Below the pieces are notes generated by a model that worked only from the letters and a program-made list of their open reading frames with translations, was not told the origin of the DNA and did no database searches. From assembly GCF_002312815.1 (NCBI RefSeq), contig NZ_NKQJ01000008.1, forward strand, positions 1 to 64,000: a stretch of DNA of 64,000 nucleotides, in the 5' to 3' direction. The DNA is from Agaribacterium haliotis (lineage in GTDB: Bacteria; Pseudomonadota; Gammaproteobacteria; Pseudomonadales; Cellvibrionaceae). Position numbers and translations under genes: made by a program. This document shows positions 34,550-42,745 of this stretch, in pieces (the first letter of the stretch is position 1; every line of letters starts with the position of its first letter).

Positions 34550-34876
34550 ATGGAATATATCTTCGGATTTATTATCCAAATTGCAGGCATTATGTTGCTT
34601 GCAAAACTGAGCTGGTCGCTTTTGCGATTGCTTGCTCGTCAAAGCGTGCGCCCGTTTCGATTTGTACTTACTCAAATCAAGCGATTGCTCACACCAACAT
34701 CAAAACGTCGTCCAATGGCAGTGCCTAAAGCTCCTGGTATGCCCCGTTTGACATCTGCGTTTTACAAAGAGCCACATCAGTACGACATGGCTTTACTCGA
34801 AATACCAACCTATCTGCGTCGTCAGTCTTCTTTGCCCAGTCGGGTAGAAGCAACTGTGTGCACAGAGTTCAACTAA
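34550..34876 (+). CDS. Small conserved membrane protein upstream of ssb
   Basis: The 108-residue protein has a hydrophobic N-terminal segment (about 4-30: IFGFIIQIAGIMLLAKLSWSLLRLL) followed by a basic, Arg-rich tail. I recognise no family. It forms an operon with ssb (15-bp gap) and has the clearest RBS-sequestering leader in the window. Confidence 0.75.
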   Translation: MEYIFGFIIQIAGIMLLAKLSWSLLRLLARQSVRPFRFVLTQIKRLLTPTSKRRPMAVPKAPGMPRLTSAFYKEPHQYDMALLEIPTYLRRQSSLPSRVEATVCTEFN

Positions 34877-34891
34877 GACGAGGAGAACATC

Positions 34892-35311
34892 ATGAAAAAC
34901 CAAGTAACACTCATAGGCTACGTTGGCTCTGAGCCAGAGACGCGAGCCTATCCATCAGGTGATTTAGTGACCAGCATTTCACTGGCCACTTCTGAGAAAT
35001 GGCGCGACCGTCAATCCAATGAGCTCAAAGAGCATACGGAATGGCATCGGGTCGTTTTTCGAGATCGTGGTGGATTTAAGTTAGGGCTAAGAGCAAAAGA
35101 TTTGATCCAAAAAGGAGCGAAGCTTTTTGTTCAAGGGCCTCAGCGCACGCGATCATGGGAGAAAGATGGCATTAAGCATCGATTGACCGAAGTGGACGCG
35201 GACGAGTTTCTGCTTCTTGATAGTGTGAACAAAGCATCTGAGCCATCACCGGCGGATGATGCGAGCTCCCAAGCTAATTGGGCACAAACTTATCCTGAAC
35301 CAGATTTTTAA
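34892..35311 (+). CDS. ssb: Single-stranded DNA-binding protein
   Basis: The 139-residue protein has an OB-fold: NQVTLIGYVGSEPETRAYPSGDLVTSISLATSE, then HTEWHRVVFRDR and AKLFVQGPQRTRSW. A short acidic tail ends in YPEPDF, a variant of the usual DDDIPF-type partner-binding tip. It coats transferred or recombining ssDNA. It works next to Bet and Exo in ICE recombination. Confidence 0.93.
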   Translation: MKNQVTLIGYVGSEPETRAYPSGDLVTSISLATSEKWRDRQSNELKEHTEWHRVVFRDRGGFKLGLRAKDLIQKGAKLFVQGPQRTRSWEKDGIKHRLTEVDADEFLLLDSVNKASEPSPADDASSQANWAQTYPEPDF

Positions 35312-35330
35312 CCGAGCAAAAACGCTTTAA

Positions 35331-35386
35331 CCCAGCCGGGAGTACTTTCCCGTCAGGGTCAGACTCCCACTTTGATTGTCGGAGTC
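35331..35386 (+). promoter_or_regulatory. Double-hairpin leader (bet)
   Basis: Hairpin 1: CCC-AGC-CGGGA (35331-35341) with TCCCG-TCA-GGG (35348-35358), with an internal loop. Hairpin 2: GACTCC (35362-35367) with GGAGTC (35381-35386), holding the Shine-Dalgarno. ATG is at 35391. Confidence 0.65.
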
Positions 35387-35390
35387 CACA

Positions 35391-36209
35391 ATGGAAAAAC
35401 CAAAGCTAATCCAACGCTTTGCTGAGCGCTTTAGTGTCGATCCAAACAAGTTGTTCGATACCCTAAAAGCAACAGCATTCAAGCAACGTGACGGTAGTGC
35501 ACCGACCAATGAGCAGATGATGGCGCTTTTGGTGGTTGCAGATCAGTACGGCTTGAACCCTTTCACCAAAGAGATTTTTGCGTTCCCTGATAAACAAGCT
35601 GGAATTATTCCAGTGGTAGGTGTCGATGGATGGTCTCGCATCATCAATCAACACGACCAGTTTGATGGCATGGAGTTCAAGACTTCAGAAACCAAAGTCT
35701 CACTGGATGGCGCGAAAGAATGCCCGGAATGGATGGAATGCATTATCTATCGGCGCGACCGTTCGCACCCAGTCAAAATCACTGAGTACCTGGATGAAGT
35801 CTATCGACCGCCTTTTGAAGGTAACGGCAAAAATGGCCCTTACCGTGTAGATGGTCCATGGCAGACGCACACTAAGCGAATGCTAAGACATAAATCCATG
35901 ATCCAGTGTTCCCGCATTGCGTTTGGCTTTGTGGGAATTTTCGATCAAGACGAAGCAGAGCGAATTATCGAAGGCCAAGCAACACACGTTGTTGAGCCAT
36001 CGGTGATTCCACCCGAGCAAGTTGATGATCGAACCCGAGGGCTTGTTTACAAGCTTATCGAGCGGGCGGAAGCTTCAAACGCTTGGAATAGTGCATTGGA
36101 ATATGCCAATGAACATTTTCAAGGTGTTGAGCTGACGTTTGCGAAACAAGAAATCTTTAATGCACAGCAACAAGCAGCCAAAGCGCTCACACAGCCTTTA
36201 GCTTCTTAG
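35391..36209 (+). CDS. bet: Bet, Red-beta/RecT-type single-strand annealing protein
   Basis: The 272-residue protein is close in size to lambda Bet (261). It contains GLNPFTKEIFAFPDKQAGIIPVVGVDGWSRIIN, the core of the RecT/Redbeta family, and PWQTHTKRMLRHKSMIQCSRIAFGF. It anneals complementary strands. With Exo it promotes recombination between related ICEs, known for SXT/R391. The start at 35391 (MEKPKL) is used because the GGAG is correctly spaced. The frame extends to 35376 without an RBS. Confidence 0.95.
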   Translation: MEKPKLIQRFAERFSVDPNKLFDTLKATAFKQRDGSAPTNEQMMALLVVADQYGLNPFTKEIFAFPDKQAGIIPVVGVDGWSRIINQHDQFDGMEFKTSETKVSLDGAKECPEWMECIIYRRDRSHPVKITEYLDEVYRPPFEGNGKNGPYRVDGPWQTHTKRMLRHKSMIQCSRIAFGFVGIFDQDEAERIIEGQATHVVEPSVIPPEQVDDRTRGLVYKLIERAEASNAWNSALEYANEHFQGVELTFAKQEIFNAQQQAAKALTQPLAS

Positions 36210-36231
36210 CGCCACGCATTCATTTTACTAA

Positions 36232-36292
36232 CCCTGGCGGGATTATTCTCCCGTCAGGGGGAAGGTCTCGTCTTTTTTTTTGGAGATCTTCC
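36232..36292 (+). promoter_or_regulatory. Double-hairpin leader (47-residue gene)
   Basis: Hairpin 1: CCCTGGCGGGA (36232-36242) with TCCCGTCAGGG (36249-36259), one G-U pair. Hairpin 2: GGAAGGTCTC (36260-36269) with GAGATCTTCC (36283-36292), one mismatch. ATG at 36293 touches the stem, and GGAGA is part of it. Confidence 0.75.
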
Positions 36293-36436
36293 ATGACTAA
36301 ATCAGCCTCACTTTTTCGCTTGGTATTGGTTGTTGCCCTTGTCTTAGGTTCGATTCAAGCCGGTAAAGCGGCAATTGATTCGCTTCAAGCAAGTGTTGTT
36401 CAGCACCAAACAGCTTTAGCAAAAGCAGCAAAGTAA
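36293..36436 (+). CDS. Small 47-residue membrane or exported protein
   Basis: ATG at 36293 opens MTKSASLFRLVLVVALVLGS, continues IQAGKAAIDSLQASVVQHQT and ends ALAKAAK before TAA. The N-terminus is a typical signal peptide or transmembrane helix (about 7-22), with a possible cleavage after QAGKA. A dedicated double-hairpin leader with a well-placed RBS and a gap of normal operon size support expression. No family is recognised. Confidence 0.65.
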   Translation: MTKSASLFRLVLVVALVLGSIQAGKAAIDSLQASVVQHQTALAKAAK

Positions 36437-36444
36437 CCACTTAA

Positions 36445-36491
36445 CCCTGAAGGGGAGTTCTCTCCTTCGGGGGAGTCTCCCCTCAAAGGAG
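36445..36491 (+). promoter_or_regulatory. Hairpin leader (exo)
   Basis: CCCTGAAGG-type arm (36445-36457) pairs with CTCTCCTTCGGGG (36460-36472). Alternative pairings of GGGGAG with CTCCCC and of CCTC with GGAGG (36481-36491) would compete for the Shine-Dalgarno of the ATG at 36497. Two exclusive folds are possible. Confidence 0.55.
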
Positions 36492-36496
36492 GCAAT

Positions 36497-37513
36497 ATGA
36501 AGGTTATCGACCTATCACAGCGTACTCCTGCATGGCACCAGTGGCGCATTGCAGGGGTTACGGCATCTGAAGCCCCAATTATTATGGGGCGTTCACCCTA
36601 CAAAACACCTTGGCGATTATGGGCAGAAAAAACCGGATTCGTATTACCGGAAGACCTGTCGAATAATCCTAATGTGCTTCGCGGTATTCGGTTGGAGCCT
36701 CAAGCAAGGCGAGCATTTGAGAATGCGCATAATGACTTTCTTCTGCCGTTATGTGCAGAAGCCGATCATAACGCAATCTTTCGAGCCAGCTTTGATGGCA
36801 TCAACGATGCGGGCGAACCCGTTGAACTGAAATGTCCTTGCCAGTCAGTTTTTGAGGATGTGCAAGCTCACCGAGAACAAAGCGAGGCGTACCAGTTGTA
36901 TTGGGTACAAGTACAGCATCAAATACTGGTCGCCAATAGCACGCGTGGTTGGTTGGTATTCTATTTTGAGGATCAACTGATTGAGTTTGAAATACAACGA
37001 GACGCGGCGTTCTTAACTGAATTGCAAGAAACAGCGCTTCAGTTTTGGGAGTTAGTACAGACCAAAAAAGAACCGTCAAAATGCCCTGAACAAGATTGTT
37101 TTGTTCCCAAGGGTGAAGCCCAATACCGCTGGACATCGCTGTCCCGCCAGTATTGCTCAGCACATGCCGAAGTGGTTCGACTGGAAAACCACATTAAATC
37201 TTTGAAAGAGGAAATGCGAGACGCTCAGTCAAAATTGGTCGCTATGATGGGTAACTACGCTCATGCCGACTATGCTGGGGTCAAACTCAGTCGCTACATG
37301 ATGGCGGGCACGGTGGACTATAAGCAATTGGCCACCGATAAGTTAGGCGAGCTGGATGAACAGGTTTTAGCCGCTTACCGAAAATCGCCACAAGAGCGGT
37401 TGCGCATCAGCACCAATAAGCCAGATCAGCCCGTTGAAACACCAATCAAAATCAGTCTTGAGCAAGAGAACTTGGTTCTGCCAGGTGACTCGCCGAGCTC
37501 ATTTTACTTTTAA
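36497..37513 (+). CDS. exo: Exo, YqaJ/lambda-type 5'-3' exonuclease
   Basis: The 338-residue protein has the YqaJ recombinase fold: TPAWHQWRIAGVTASEAPIIMGRSPYKTPWRLW, LRGIRLEPQARRAFE, FRASFDGIND, and catalytic segment EPVELKCPC (Glu-x-Lys). QVQHQILVANSTRGWLVFYFED follows. It resects double-stranded ends to load Bet. A coiled coil (about 225-250) precedes the C-terminal extension that lambda Exo lacks. Confidence 0.93.
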   Translation: MKVIDLSQRTPAWHQWRIAGVTASEAPIIMGRSPYKTPWRLWAEKTGFVLPEDLSNNPNVLRGIRLEPQARRAFENAHNDFLLPLCAEADHNAIFRASFDGINDAGEPVELKCPCQSVFEDVQAHREQSEAYQLYWVQVQHQILVANSTRGWLVFYFEDQLIEFEIQRDAAFLTELQETALQFWELVQTKKEPSKCPEQDCFVPKGEAQYRWTSLSRQYCSAHAEVVRLENHIKSLKEEMRDAQSKLVAMMGNYAHADYAGVKLSRYMMAGTVDYKQLATDKLGELDEQVLAAYRKSPQERLRISTNKPDQPVETPIKISLEQENLVLPGDSPSSFYF

Positions 37514-37522
37514 CGTTCACTT

Positions 37523-37545
37523 GGAGCCGATTTCGGCTCCTTTCT
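37523..37545 (+). terminator. Intrinsic terminator after exo
   Basis: GGAGCCG-ATTT-CGGCTCC is followed by TTTCT. It separates the exo and MoxR/VWA transcription units. Confidence 0.8.
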
Positions 37546-37660
37546 CATGCGCTTACATCGAGTGCATCAGAAAGCAGTTTCACTCGTAGCCAATGCTGGG
37601 TACGAATGATAGAGCGAGCTGAACTCTTATATACACAGCCATACCACAATCAACACACCA

Positions 37661-37716
37661 CCTGACGGGGACTTCATTCCCTGTTGGGGCATGGGGCCTC
37701 GTCAAAACAGATGAGG
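37661..37716 (+). promoter_or_regulatory. Double-hairpin leader (cobS-like gene)
   Basis: Hairpin 1: CCTGACGGGGA (37661-37671) with TCCCTGTTGGG (37678-37688), with G-U pairs. Hairpin 2: CCTCGTC (37697-37703) with GATGAGG (37710-37716), the 3' arm being the Shine-Dalgarno region of ATG 37723. Confidence 0.65.
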
Positions 37717-37722
37717 TTTACC

Positions 37723-38682
37723 ATGACTGAACAATCCCCATTTTTGGTTCAAGTGAATCAAGCGTTTAATGTCCCGGCTCCTGATGCTTTCGTTCTGGAA
37801 GGATTTGGTGCCGACACTACCCATCCAAACATTCCCGTTCGCAAGGACGAGTACGTTTTTAGAAAAGAAGACTTACGTGACGTATTGGCGTTCTTGTCTA
37901 ACCCAGACGGTGACGGTTTGTATATTACTGGCCCCACTGGATGCGGTAAGACCTCGCTAATTTGCCAAGTTGCTTCTCGATTGAATTGGCCTGTTCAGCA
38001 AATTACTGCGCACGGTCGATTGGAGTTGTCCGATCTTATCGGTCACCACACGCTGGTTAATGGCAACATGACCTTTGTGTATGGACCGCTGGCACTGGCT
38101 GTAAAGCATGGCCATTTGCTGATCATTAATGAAATGGATCTTGCTGAGCCTGCTGAACTGGCTGGGCTCAATGACATTTTGGAAGGTGCCCCATTGGTCA
38201 TCGCACAAAATGGCGGTGAGATCATCATGCCACATAACAAGTTTCGTTTTATCGCTACCGGCAACAGTGCGGGCAGCGGTGATCAAACGGGCTTGTATCA
38301 AGGTGTGCTCCAACAGAATTTGGCTTTTCTTGATCGCTTTAGAATCATTGAAGCGACCTATGCAGAGCCTTCTGTAGAGGAAGCCATTCTGGAAAATGTT
38401 GCGCCGGGCTTGCCAGAAGTCTTTCGCCAAAAAATGGTGAAAGTGGCTGGTGACATTCGTCGTCTTTTTATTGGGGGCGCGGATGGCGGTGCAGAACTCA
38501 GTATCACCATGTCCACTCGGACCTTGGTGCGCTGGGCAAAGTTAACACTTGCTTTTAAAGGCGCTCCTAACGCAGTGGAGTATGCACTGGTTCGGTCTTT
38601 GACGGCTCGTGCAGAGTTGGAGCAACGTGAAGCCATTCACCGTATTGCCGCTGATGTCTTCGGTGACCACTGGGAGGATTGA
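37723..38682 (+). CDS. CobS-like MoxR-family AAA+ ATPase
   Basis: The 319-residue AAA+ protein has Walker A GPTGCGKT near residue 70, Walker B LLIINEMDLAEPAEL near 129, sensor GNSAGSGDQTG and an arginine-finger region LAFLDRFRII. It resembles the cobaltochelatase CobS subunit, but no cobalamin genes are near. With the VWA protein at 41073 it forms a MoxR-VWA pair that probably remodels another target. ATG 37723 follows GAGG. Earlier in-frame starts lie in the leader hairpins. Confidence 0.9.
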   Translation: MTEQSPFLVQVNQAFNVPAPDAFVLEGFGADTTHPNIPVRKDEYVFRKEDLRDVLAFLSNPDGDGLYITGPTGCGKTSLICQVASRLNWPVQQITAHGRLELSDLIGHHTLVNGNMTFVYGPLALAVKHGHLLIINEMDLAEPAELAGLNDILEGAPLVIAQNGGEIIMPHNKFRFIATGNSAGSGDQTGLYQGVLQQNLAFLDRFRIIEATYAEPSVEEAILENVAPGLPEVFRQKMVKVAGDIRRLFIGGADGGAELSITMSTRTLVRWAKLTLAFKGAPNAVEYALVRSLTARAELEQREAIHRIAADVFGDHWED

Positions 38683-38684
38683 TG

Positions 38685-39449
38685 ATGGAAAAGTGCTTTG
38701 CTCTTTACCGTTACAGTCATTCTGATGGGACAGCCAAAGAATGGGCCATTTACGTTGGATCAGATACCCAGGAGATTGAAGTTCGGTTTGGAAAAGCAGG
38801 TCAATTGTCGCAGCAGCGATTGATTGACTCGACTGATCCTAAGGCTGAAGCAGACCGAAGAATCAATGAGAAAATCACCAAGGGTTATCGATTTGTTGGA
38901 CATGTCGGTATTGATCATCAAGGGCGGCCATTTGAACTCTCAAATGCGCTAGATAGTGTCGCGTGCGCCAATAACGTCAGTTGGGAGTTTCGTACTCGCA
39001 AGGACGTCAATGGCCAAATCTCGCTGGCTCAAAAAGCGTTGTTCGATATGGCAAAGCTGCTTGAAGCCTATGGCTTGGCTGTTATTGATGATAACCAGGT
39101 CAGGATTGGAGAATGGTCATTAGGGTTTTGCAAAAGCGGATTACCTAGTACCAATCAAATCAGCATTGTGTCAGGTGAAGGCGCTGGCATTGTTAACACT
39201 GATGATGGCCCATGGCCATTGTTGCTGTTGCTGGCTTTTAAGCGTCAATTACCACCTCTGTGTTCGCTCACAGTAGCGAGTCCTGAAGGGATAGAAGTAT
39301 CCGACCAACTGAAGTTGGAAAAAGATGTATTGCGGTTGCTAGGCAGTGATTTAGAGCGGGTTCGCCCGATAGCTGAAGCACTGGACTTAATGCCTGCGAA
39401 AATCGATCTCAACCAATCGTCGCCTGATTCGCAAAATTACTATTTCTGA
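38685..39449 (+). CDS. WGR-like domain protein of unknown function
   Basis: The N-terminal region (about 5-55: ALYRYSHSDGTAKEWAIYVGS and VRFGKAGQLSQQRLI) has the WGR-type pattern found in PARP and MoxR/VWA-associated proteins. The rest shows no motif that I recognise. The TTG-ATG-ATG context allows starts at 38682 or 38685. GGAGG fits 38685 best (seven bases). It overlaps or abuts the cobS-like stop, so the two are coupled. The C-terminus ends SPDSQNYYF. The exo, DUF3150 and this protein all end in an aromatic FYF/YYF motif. Confidence 0.75.
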   Translation: MEKCFALYRYSHSDGTAKEWAIYVGSDTQEIEVRFGKAGQLSQQRLIDSTDPKAEADRRINEKITKGYRFVGHVGIDHQGRPFELSNALDSVACANNVSWEFRTRKDVNGQISLAQKALFDMAKLLEAYGLAVIDDNQVRIGEWSLGFCKSGLPSTNQISIVSGEGAGIVNTDDGPWPLLLLLAFKRQLPPLCSLTVASPEGIEVSDQLKLEKDVLRLLGSDLERVRPIAEALDLMPAKIDLNQSSPDSQNYYF

Positions 39450-39480
39450 TAGTGGTGTTGCCATTAGCGCGTCAATTACT

Positions 39481-39546
39481 ACCACCCAAACGGGGGCCAT
39501 TGCTCCTGTTGGGAGTGGTGCGTCCCCATCTCGCATGAGGATGCAC
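39481..39546 (+). promoter_or_regulatory. Double-hairpin leader (DUF3150 gene)
   Basis: Hairpin 1 spans 39481-39519, with outer ACCAC/GTGGT and an inner GC-rich stem closing on CATT. Hairpin 2: GTGCGTCC (39518-39525) with GGATGCAC (39539-39546). GAGG lies in or at the 3' arm and ATG follows at 39548. Confidence 0.7.
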
Positions 39547-39547
39547 T

Positions 39548-40501
39548 ATGAGTATTCAAACCCTCGACAAACTTTTGATTTGTCACATCGACTGTTCCAT
39601 CTGGAGCGGTAGAAAAAAACTAAGGCCTGAAGATTTCAGACTAGCCAATGGCAGCCAACTTCCACCGAAGGATGTTGCCAGCTTAGGGAGTAAAAAAATT
39701 TGCGACCCTGAGGCATTGGCGAACTTTGAAAGGCTTAAGAAAGAAGCGCAGCGCTTGTGTGAGCAAGTCGGTGTGCGGTTTTTAGGTGGCTATGCCGTCC
39801 CTGAGGACCGAATTGATCAGATTGTTCCAGAGCTTGACCGGATCGGTCAGGAGTTTGCGCAGTGCAAGCAGTTGTTCTTGGACAACTATGATCAGGTGAC
39901 GTTTGACTGGGTTGCAAAACACCCGGAATTTGCAGATGCAATCCGGCGTGCATTATCACCCATCGAAGACGTGGAACAACGGCTTCAGTTCGATTATGCC
40001 ATCTATCGAATGCAACCTGCTGAACAAGCTGGTGGCTTAGATGACAAGATCAATGGTATGGGACACACCCTCTTTAGGGAGGTGGCTCGTGATGCCAATG
40101 AGCTGTTTGAGCGTTCCGTTGCAGGCAAGAATCAAATCAGCCAGCGAGCCCTTAATCCTCTCAAGCGATTAAGAGACAAGTTGGATGGTTTGTCCTTCCT
40201 GGATCATCGAGTTCAGCCAATGGTTGAAGCGATGGACAATTTATTTGTTCGTCTGCCGAAGACCGGCCCTGTGACAGACAATCTCTATCACGAACTGATG
40301 GCGACCATTTTAATTTTGTCTGATCCAGACAAGATGAGAATGCACGGTGAAGGTCAATTGGATATCAGACAACTGATACCCAAACCTGAACCTAAGCCCG
40401 CACAGCCGGTATCTGCTCAGGCAGATAACTTGCGTGCAATACCTCAACCAACCGTCAGACCAAACCTTGGTTCGACTGTACCAAACTCATTTTATTTCTA
40501 A
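39548..40501 (+). CDS. DUF3150-like protein
   Basis: The 317-residue, mostly helical protein begins SIQTLDKLLICHIDCSIWSGRKKL and continues RPEDFRL. LPPKDVASLGSKKICDPEAL and FLGGYAVPED follow, the pattern of DUF3150 proteins that accompany CobS/CobT-like genes in phages and ICEs. The C-terminus ends PNSFYF. Function unknown. A link to the MoxR/VWA pair is inferred from constant linkage. Confidence 0.82.
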   Translation: MSIQTLDKLLICHIDCSIWSGRKKLRPEDFRLANGSQLPPKDVASLGSKKICDPEALANFERLKKEAQRLCEQVGVRFLGGYAVPEDRIDQIVPELDRIGQEFAQCKQLFLDNYDQVTFDWVAKHPEFADAIRRALSPIEDVEQRLQFDYAIYRMQPAEQAGGLDDKINGMGHTLFREVARDANELFERSVAGKNQISQRALNPLKRLRDKLDGLSFLDHRVQPMVEAMDNLFVRLPKTGPVTDNLYHELMATILILSDPDKMRMHGEGQLDIRQLIPKPEPKPAQPVSAQADNLRAIPQPTVRPNLGSTVPNSFYF

Positions 40502-40504
40502 CGT

Positions 40505-40558
40505 CCTTGAGGGCATGTTGCCCTGAAGGGCGCATGTCCTCTGAACTATGTAAGAGGA
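40505..40558 (+). promoter_or_regulatory. Double-hairpin leader (146-residue gene)
   Basis: Hairpin 1: CCTTGAGGGC (40505-40514) with GCCCTGAAGG (40520-40529), one mismatch. Hairpin 2: TCCTCT (40537-40542) with AGAGGA (40553-40558), the Shine-Dalgarno of the ATG at 40563. Confidence 0.65.
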
Positions 40559-40562
40559 AATT

Positions 40563-41003
40563 ATGCAATCAACTATCCATAACCCCAGCCAACTGAACCA
40601 GTTTGAACCACATTTTCGTGGTGTGACTGATGCTGTTGAAAGCGAATCGATACCGGAAGTGGCGTGTTGTCGAGCGTTAGTACAACGGTCGTACTCAACA
40701 CATAGTGTCGTGATCCCAAAGAACCCTGTGTTGCTCGCAGATGCGGACGCACAAGGAGCTTGGGTAACGGCCATGGTATTTGTTCCAAACATGGCATTGC
40801 AGCAAACCGCTCACGAGCGGGCCTGGCGGCAATATCAACACGAGGTGTCTACTCAGTTACAAGACCAGTACGGTCTGGCATTGGATGACATCCTGAGTTT
40901 AGACAAGCTTAAAACGTCATTTGAACAGCACGAGAGTCCAGCTCAATTGGTGGCTTGGTTAGGTCAAAAATACGACCTGGATAAGCTAAAAGCACAGGTT
41001 TAA
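40563..41003 (+). CDS. Conserved ICE protein of unknown function
   Basis: The 146-residue soluble protein has no signal peptide. The second half is helical and charged (HERAWRQYQHEVSTQLQDQYGLALDDILSLDKLKT). I recognise no domain. It sits between the DUF3150 gene and the VWA gene and shares their leader type, so it may belong to the same complex. Confidence 0.78.
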   Translation: MQSTIHNPSQLNQFEPHFRGVTDAVESESIPEVACCRALVQRSYSTHSVVIPKNPVLLADADAQGAWVTAMVFVPNMALQQTAHERAWRQYQHEVSTQLQDQYGLALDDILSLDKLKTSFEQHESPAQLVAWLGQKYDLDKLKAQV

Positions 41004-41016
41004 ACATCCACATTCC

Positions 41017-41072
41017 CAGCGGGGAAACGCTCCCGCTGAGGGAGTATTCCCCCTAATGATTAGGAGACTCCC
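41017..41072 (+). promoter_or_regulatory. Double-hairpin leader (cobT-like gene)
   Basis: Hairpin 1: CAGCGGGG (41017-41024) with TCCCGCTG (41031-41038). Hairpin 2: GGGAGT (41040-41045) with ACTCCC (41067-41072), and inner CCTAA-TGA-TTAGG (41052-41064). AGGAG is in the stem and ATG at 41073 touches it. Confidence 0.75.
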
Positions 41073-42728
41073 ATGAATCATCCATTAAAAAATGCACTGC
41101 CAATCGTTGCCGCCGCTTATGGCGAAAAGTTTGGTGTGAAGGTGCTTATTCAAGGACAAGATGCGTTTACCGATGGTGAGCGGATTGTGATCCCAACAGC
41201 AAACCCAGACGACCCACACTATCAACAGATAGCTTGGGGTTATCTGGCTCATGAAGCGGCGCATATTCGGCATACCAATTTTGACATGGTGCAGAAGGCG
41301 TCGTCCAAACAGATCCGTAAGGCACTTCTCAATATCATTGAGGACGTTCGCATTGAAAACGAATTGGCAAAGGATTACCCCGGAACCCGGCGCAGTATTT
41401 CGCAAGTGATTGAGTACATGGTAGACACTCAGCAAATGTGTGTACCGGAACAGCTTGAGCCTGCATCTAACTTGCAAGCCTGGTTGTTGTTCCGCTTGAG
41501 ATGCCATTTTCTCGGTCAGAAAGCACTGACGCCTTTGTATCAAGCAGTTGATGAAAGAGTGAGACAACTCTTTCCTGCCGCAGCGATGAGCCGGTTAAGC
41601 GCCATGCTGACAGCAGTGCCTAGCTTAGGCTCTACAGGTGAAGTGCTGAAACTTGTCGATGCCATCGTTGCCATGTTGGAAGACGAATCTCGTCCACCAC
41701 AGGATGAGTTGGATGCTGATAACGGTAATGACATGGGACAAGATGCGAGTAATGACAGCAATAACAGTAGTGACAGTCAAACCCCGGAAACTGGTTCGTC
41801 TGCAATGGGGGATGCTGCTGAAACGGGGGATTCAGATAACTCTGATCAAGCTGACAATTTGCGACAAGCCTTAGAGGCCAGTGCCGCTCAGTTTGAACCC
41901 GATACCTTTGCCAAAGTGGCAGAAGTGTTGTCGGAACAAGCTGAAGGACATCAGGGTGTCACTCCACTCAGTTTGCCCCAAGCAGAGCAAGCTATGTTGG
42001 GTGATGAGGCCATCTTGACCTTATCGGCGTCTGAGTCCGCTCAAATTCGAGCCCGACTTAGGGGCATGGTTCAGTCCAGTCAGGACAATCGGAATCATGC
42101 CAAAAGACACGGTCTTCGAGTTGCAACCCATCGTCTTGCCGCTTCACAAGCAGGTGAGTCGAGATTGTTTATTCAAAGGCAACCTCGCATTGCGCCTAAT
42201 GCTGCTGTGCACTTGCTGGTCGATATATCGGGTTCAATGGGTAAACCCATTGGCGAAGGTAATCGAAAGTACTTTCATGTTGCCAATGAAGCCGCTTTGG
42301 CTTTGGCCATGGCACTGGAAGGCATACCGGGTGTTGTACCTGCGGTCAGTTATTTTCCTGGTATTCATCAGGAAGTTTCTATCGCGTTATTGCCCAAGCA
42401 ATCGGTTCGACATCGGGCCGCCTGTTTTGACCAAAAACCACGAGGTTGTACGCCTATGGCACAAGCAATGTGGTTTGCGGCAAACAGTTTGTTAGCGCAA
42501 AAACAGAAGCGAAAGCTAATGATAGTGCTAACGGATGGTGACCCAGATGATTGGGCTGCCACGCATGACATTGTTGACCGGTGCAGACGAAGTGGCTTTG
42601 AGCTTCTGGGAATAGGGATTCAAACACGCAGTGTTGAGAAATTCTTTCCTCAAAGCATTGTGATTAACGATGTCAAAGATCTGAAGCGTGAGTTATTCGA
42701 AGTAACACAACAACTGTTAATTCAGTAA
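41073..42728 (+). CDS. CobT-like protein: HExxH metallopeptidase-like domain plus VWA domain
   Basis: The 551-residue protein has an N-terminal helical domain with H60-E-A-A-H64 (YLAHEAAHIRHTNF) and NIIEDVRIENEL, a zinc-peptidase-like signature. An acidic, Asn/Ser/Asp-rich linker (about 205-265) leads to a VWA domain with MIDAS DISGSMG near 384 and LTDGDPDDW near 488. It pairs with the MoxR ATPase. In other systems such pairs remodel or insert metal into a partner. Whether the HExxH cuts protein is not known. Confidence 0.88.
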   Translation: MNHPLKNALPIVAAAYGEKFGVKVLIQGQDAFTDGERIVIPTANPDDPHYQQIAWGYLAHEAAHIRHTNFDMVQKASSKQIRKALLNIIEDVRIENELAKDYPGTRRSISQVIEYMVDTQQMCVPEQLEPASNLQAWLLFRLRCHFLGQKALTPLYQAVDERVRQLFPAAAMSRLSAMLTAVPSLGSTGEVLKLVDAIVAMLEDESRPPQDELDADNGNDMGQDASNDSNNSSDSQTPETGSSAMGDAAETGDSDNSDQADNLRQALEASAAQFEPDTFAKVAEVLSEQAEGHQGVTPLSLPQAEQAMLGDEAILTLSASESAQIRARLRGMVQSSQDNRNHAKRHGLRVATHRLAASQAGESRLFIQRQPRIAPNAAVHLLVDISGSMGKPIGEGNRKYFHVANEAALALAMALEGIPGVVPAVSYFPGIHQEVSIALLPKQSVRHRAACFDQKPRGCTPMAQAMWFAANSLLAQKQKRKLMIVLTDGDPDDWAATHDIVDRCRRSGFELLGIGIQTRSVEKFFPQSIVINDVKDLKRELFEVTQQLLIQ

Positions 42729-42745
42729 CCACATCAACTTTACCA

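Noticed and set aside
37723-42728. Cobalt chelatase / cobalamin biosynthesis genes
   Set aside because: CobS/CobT similarity is only at the MoxR/VWA domain level. CobN and other pathway genes are absent.
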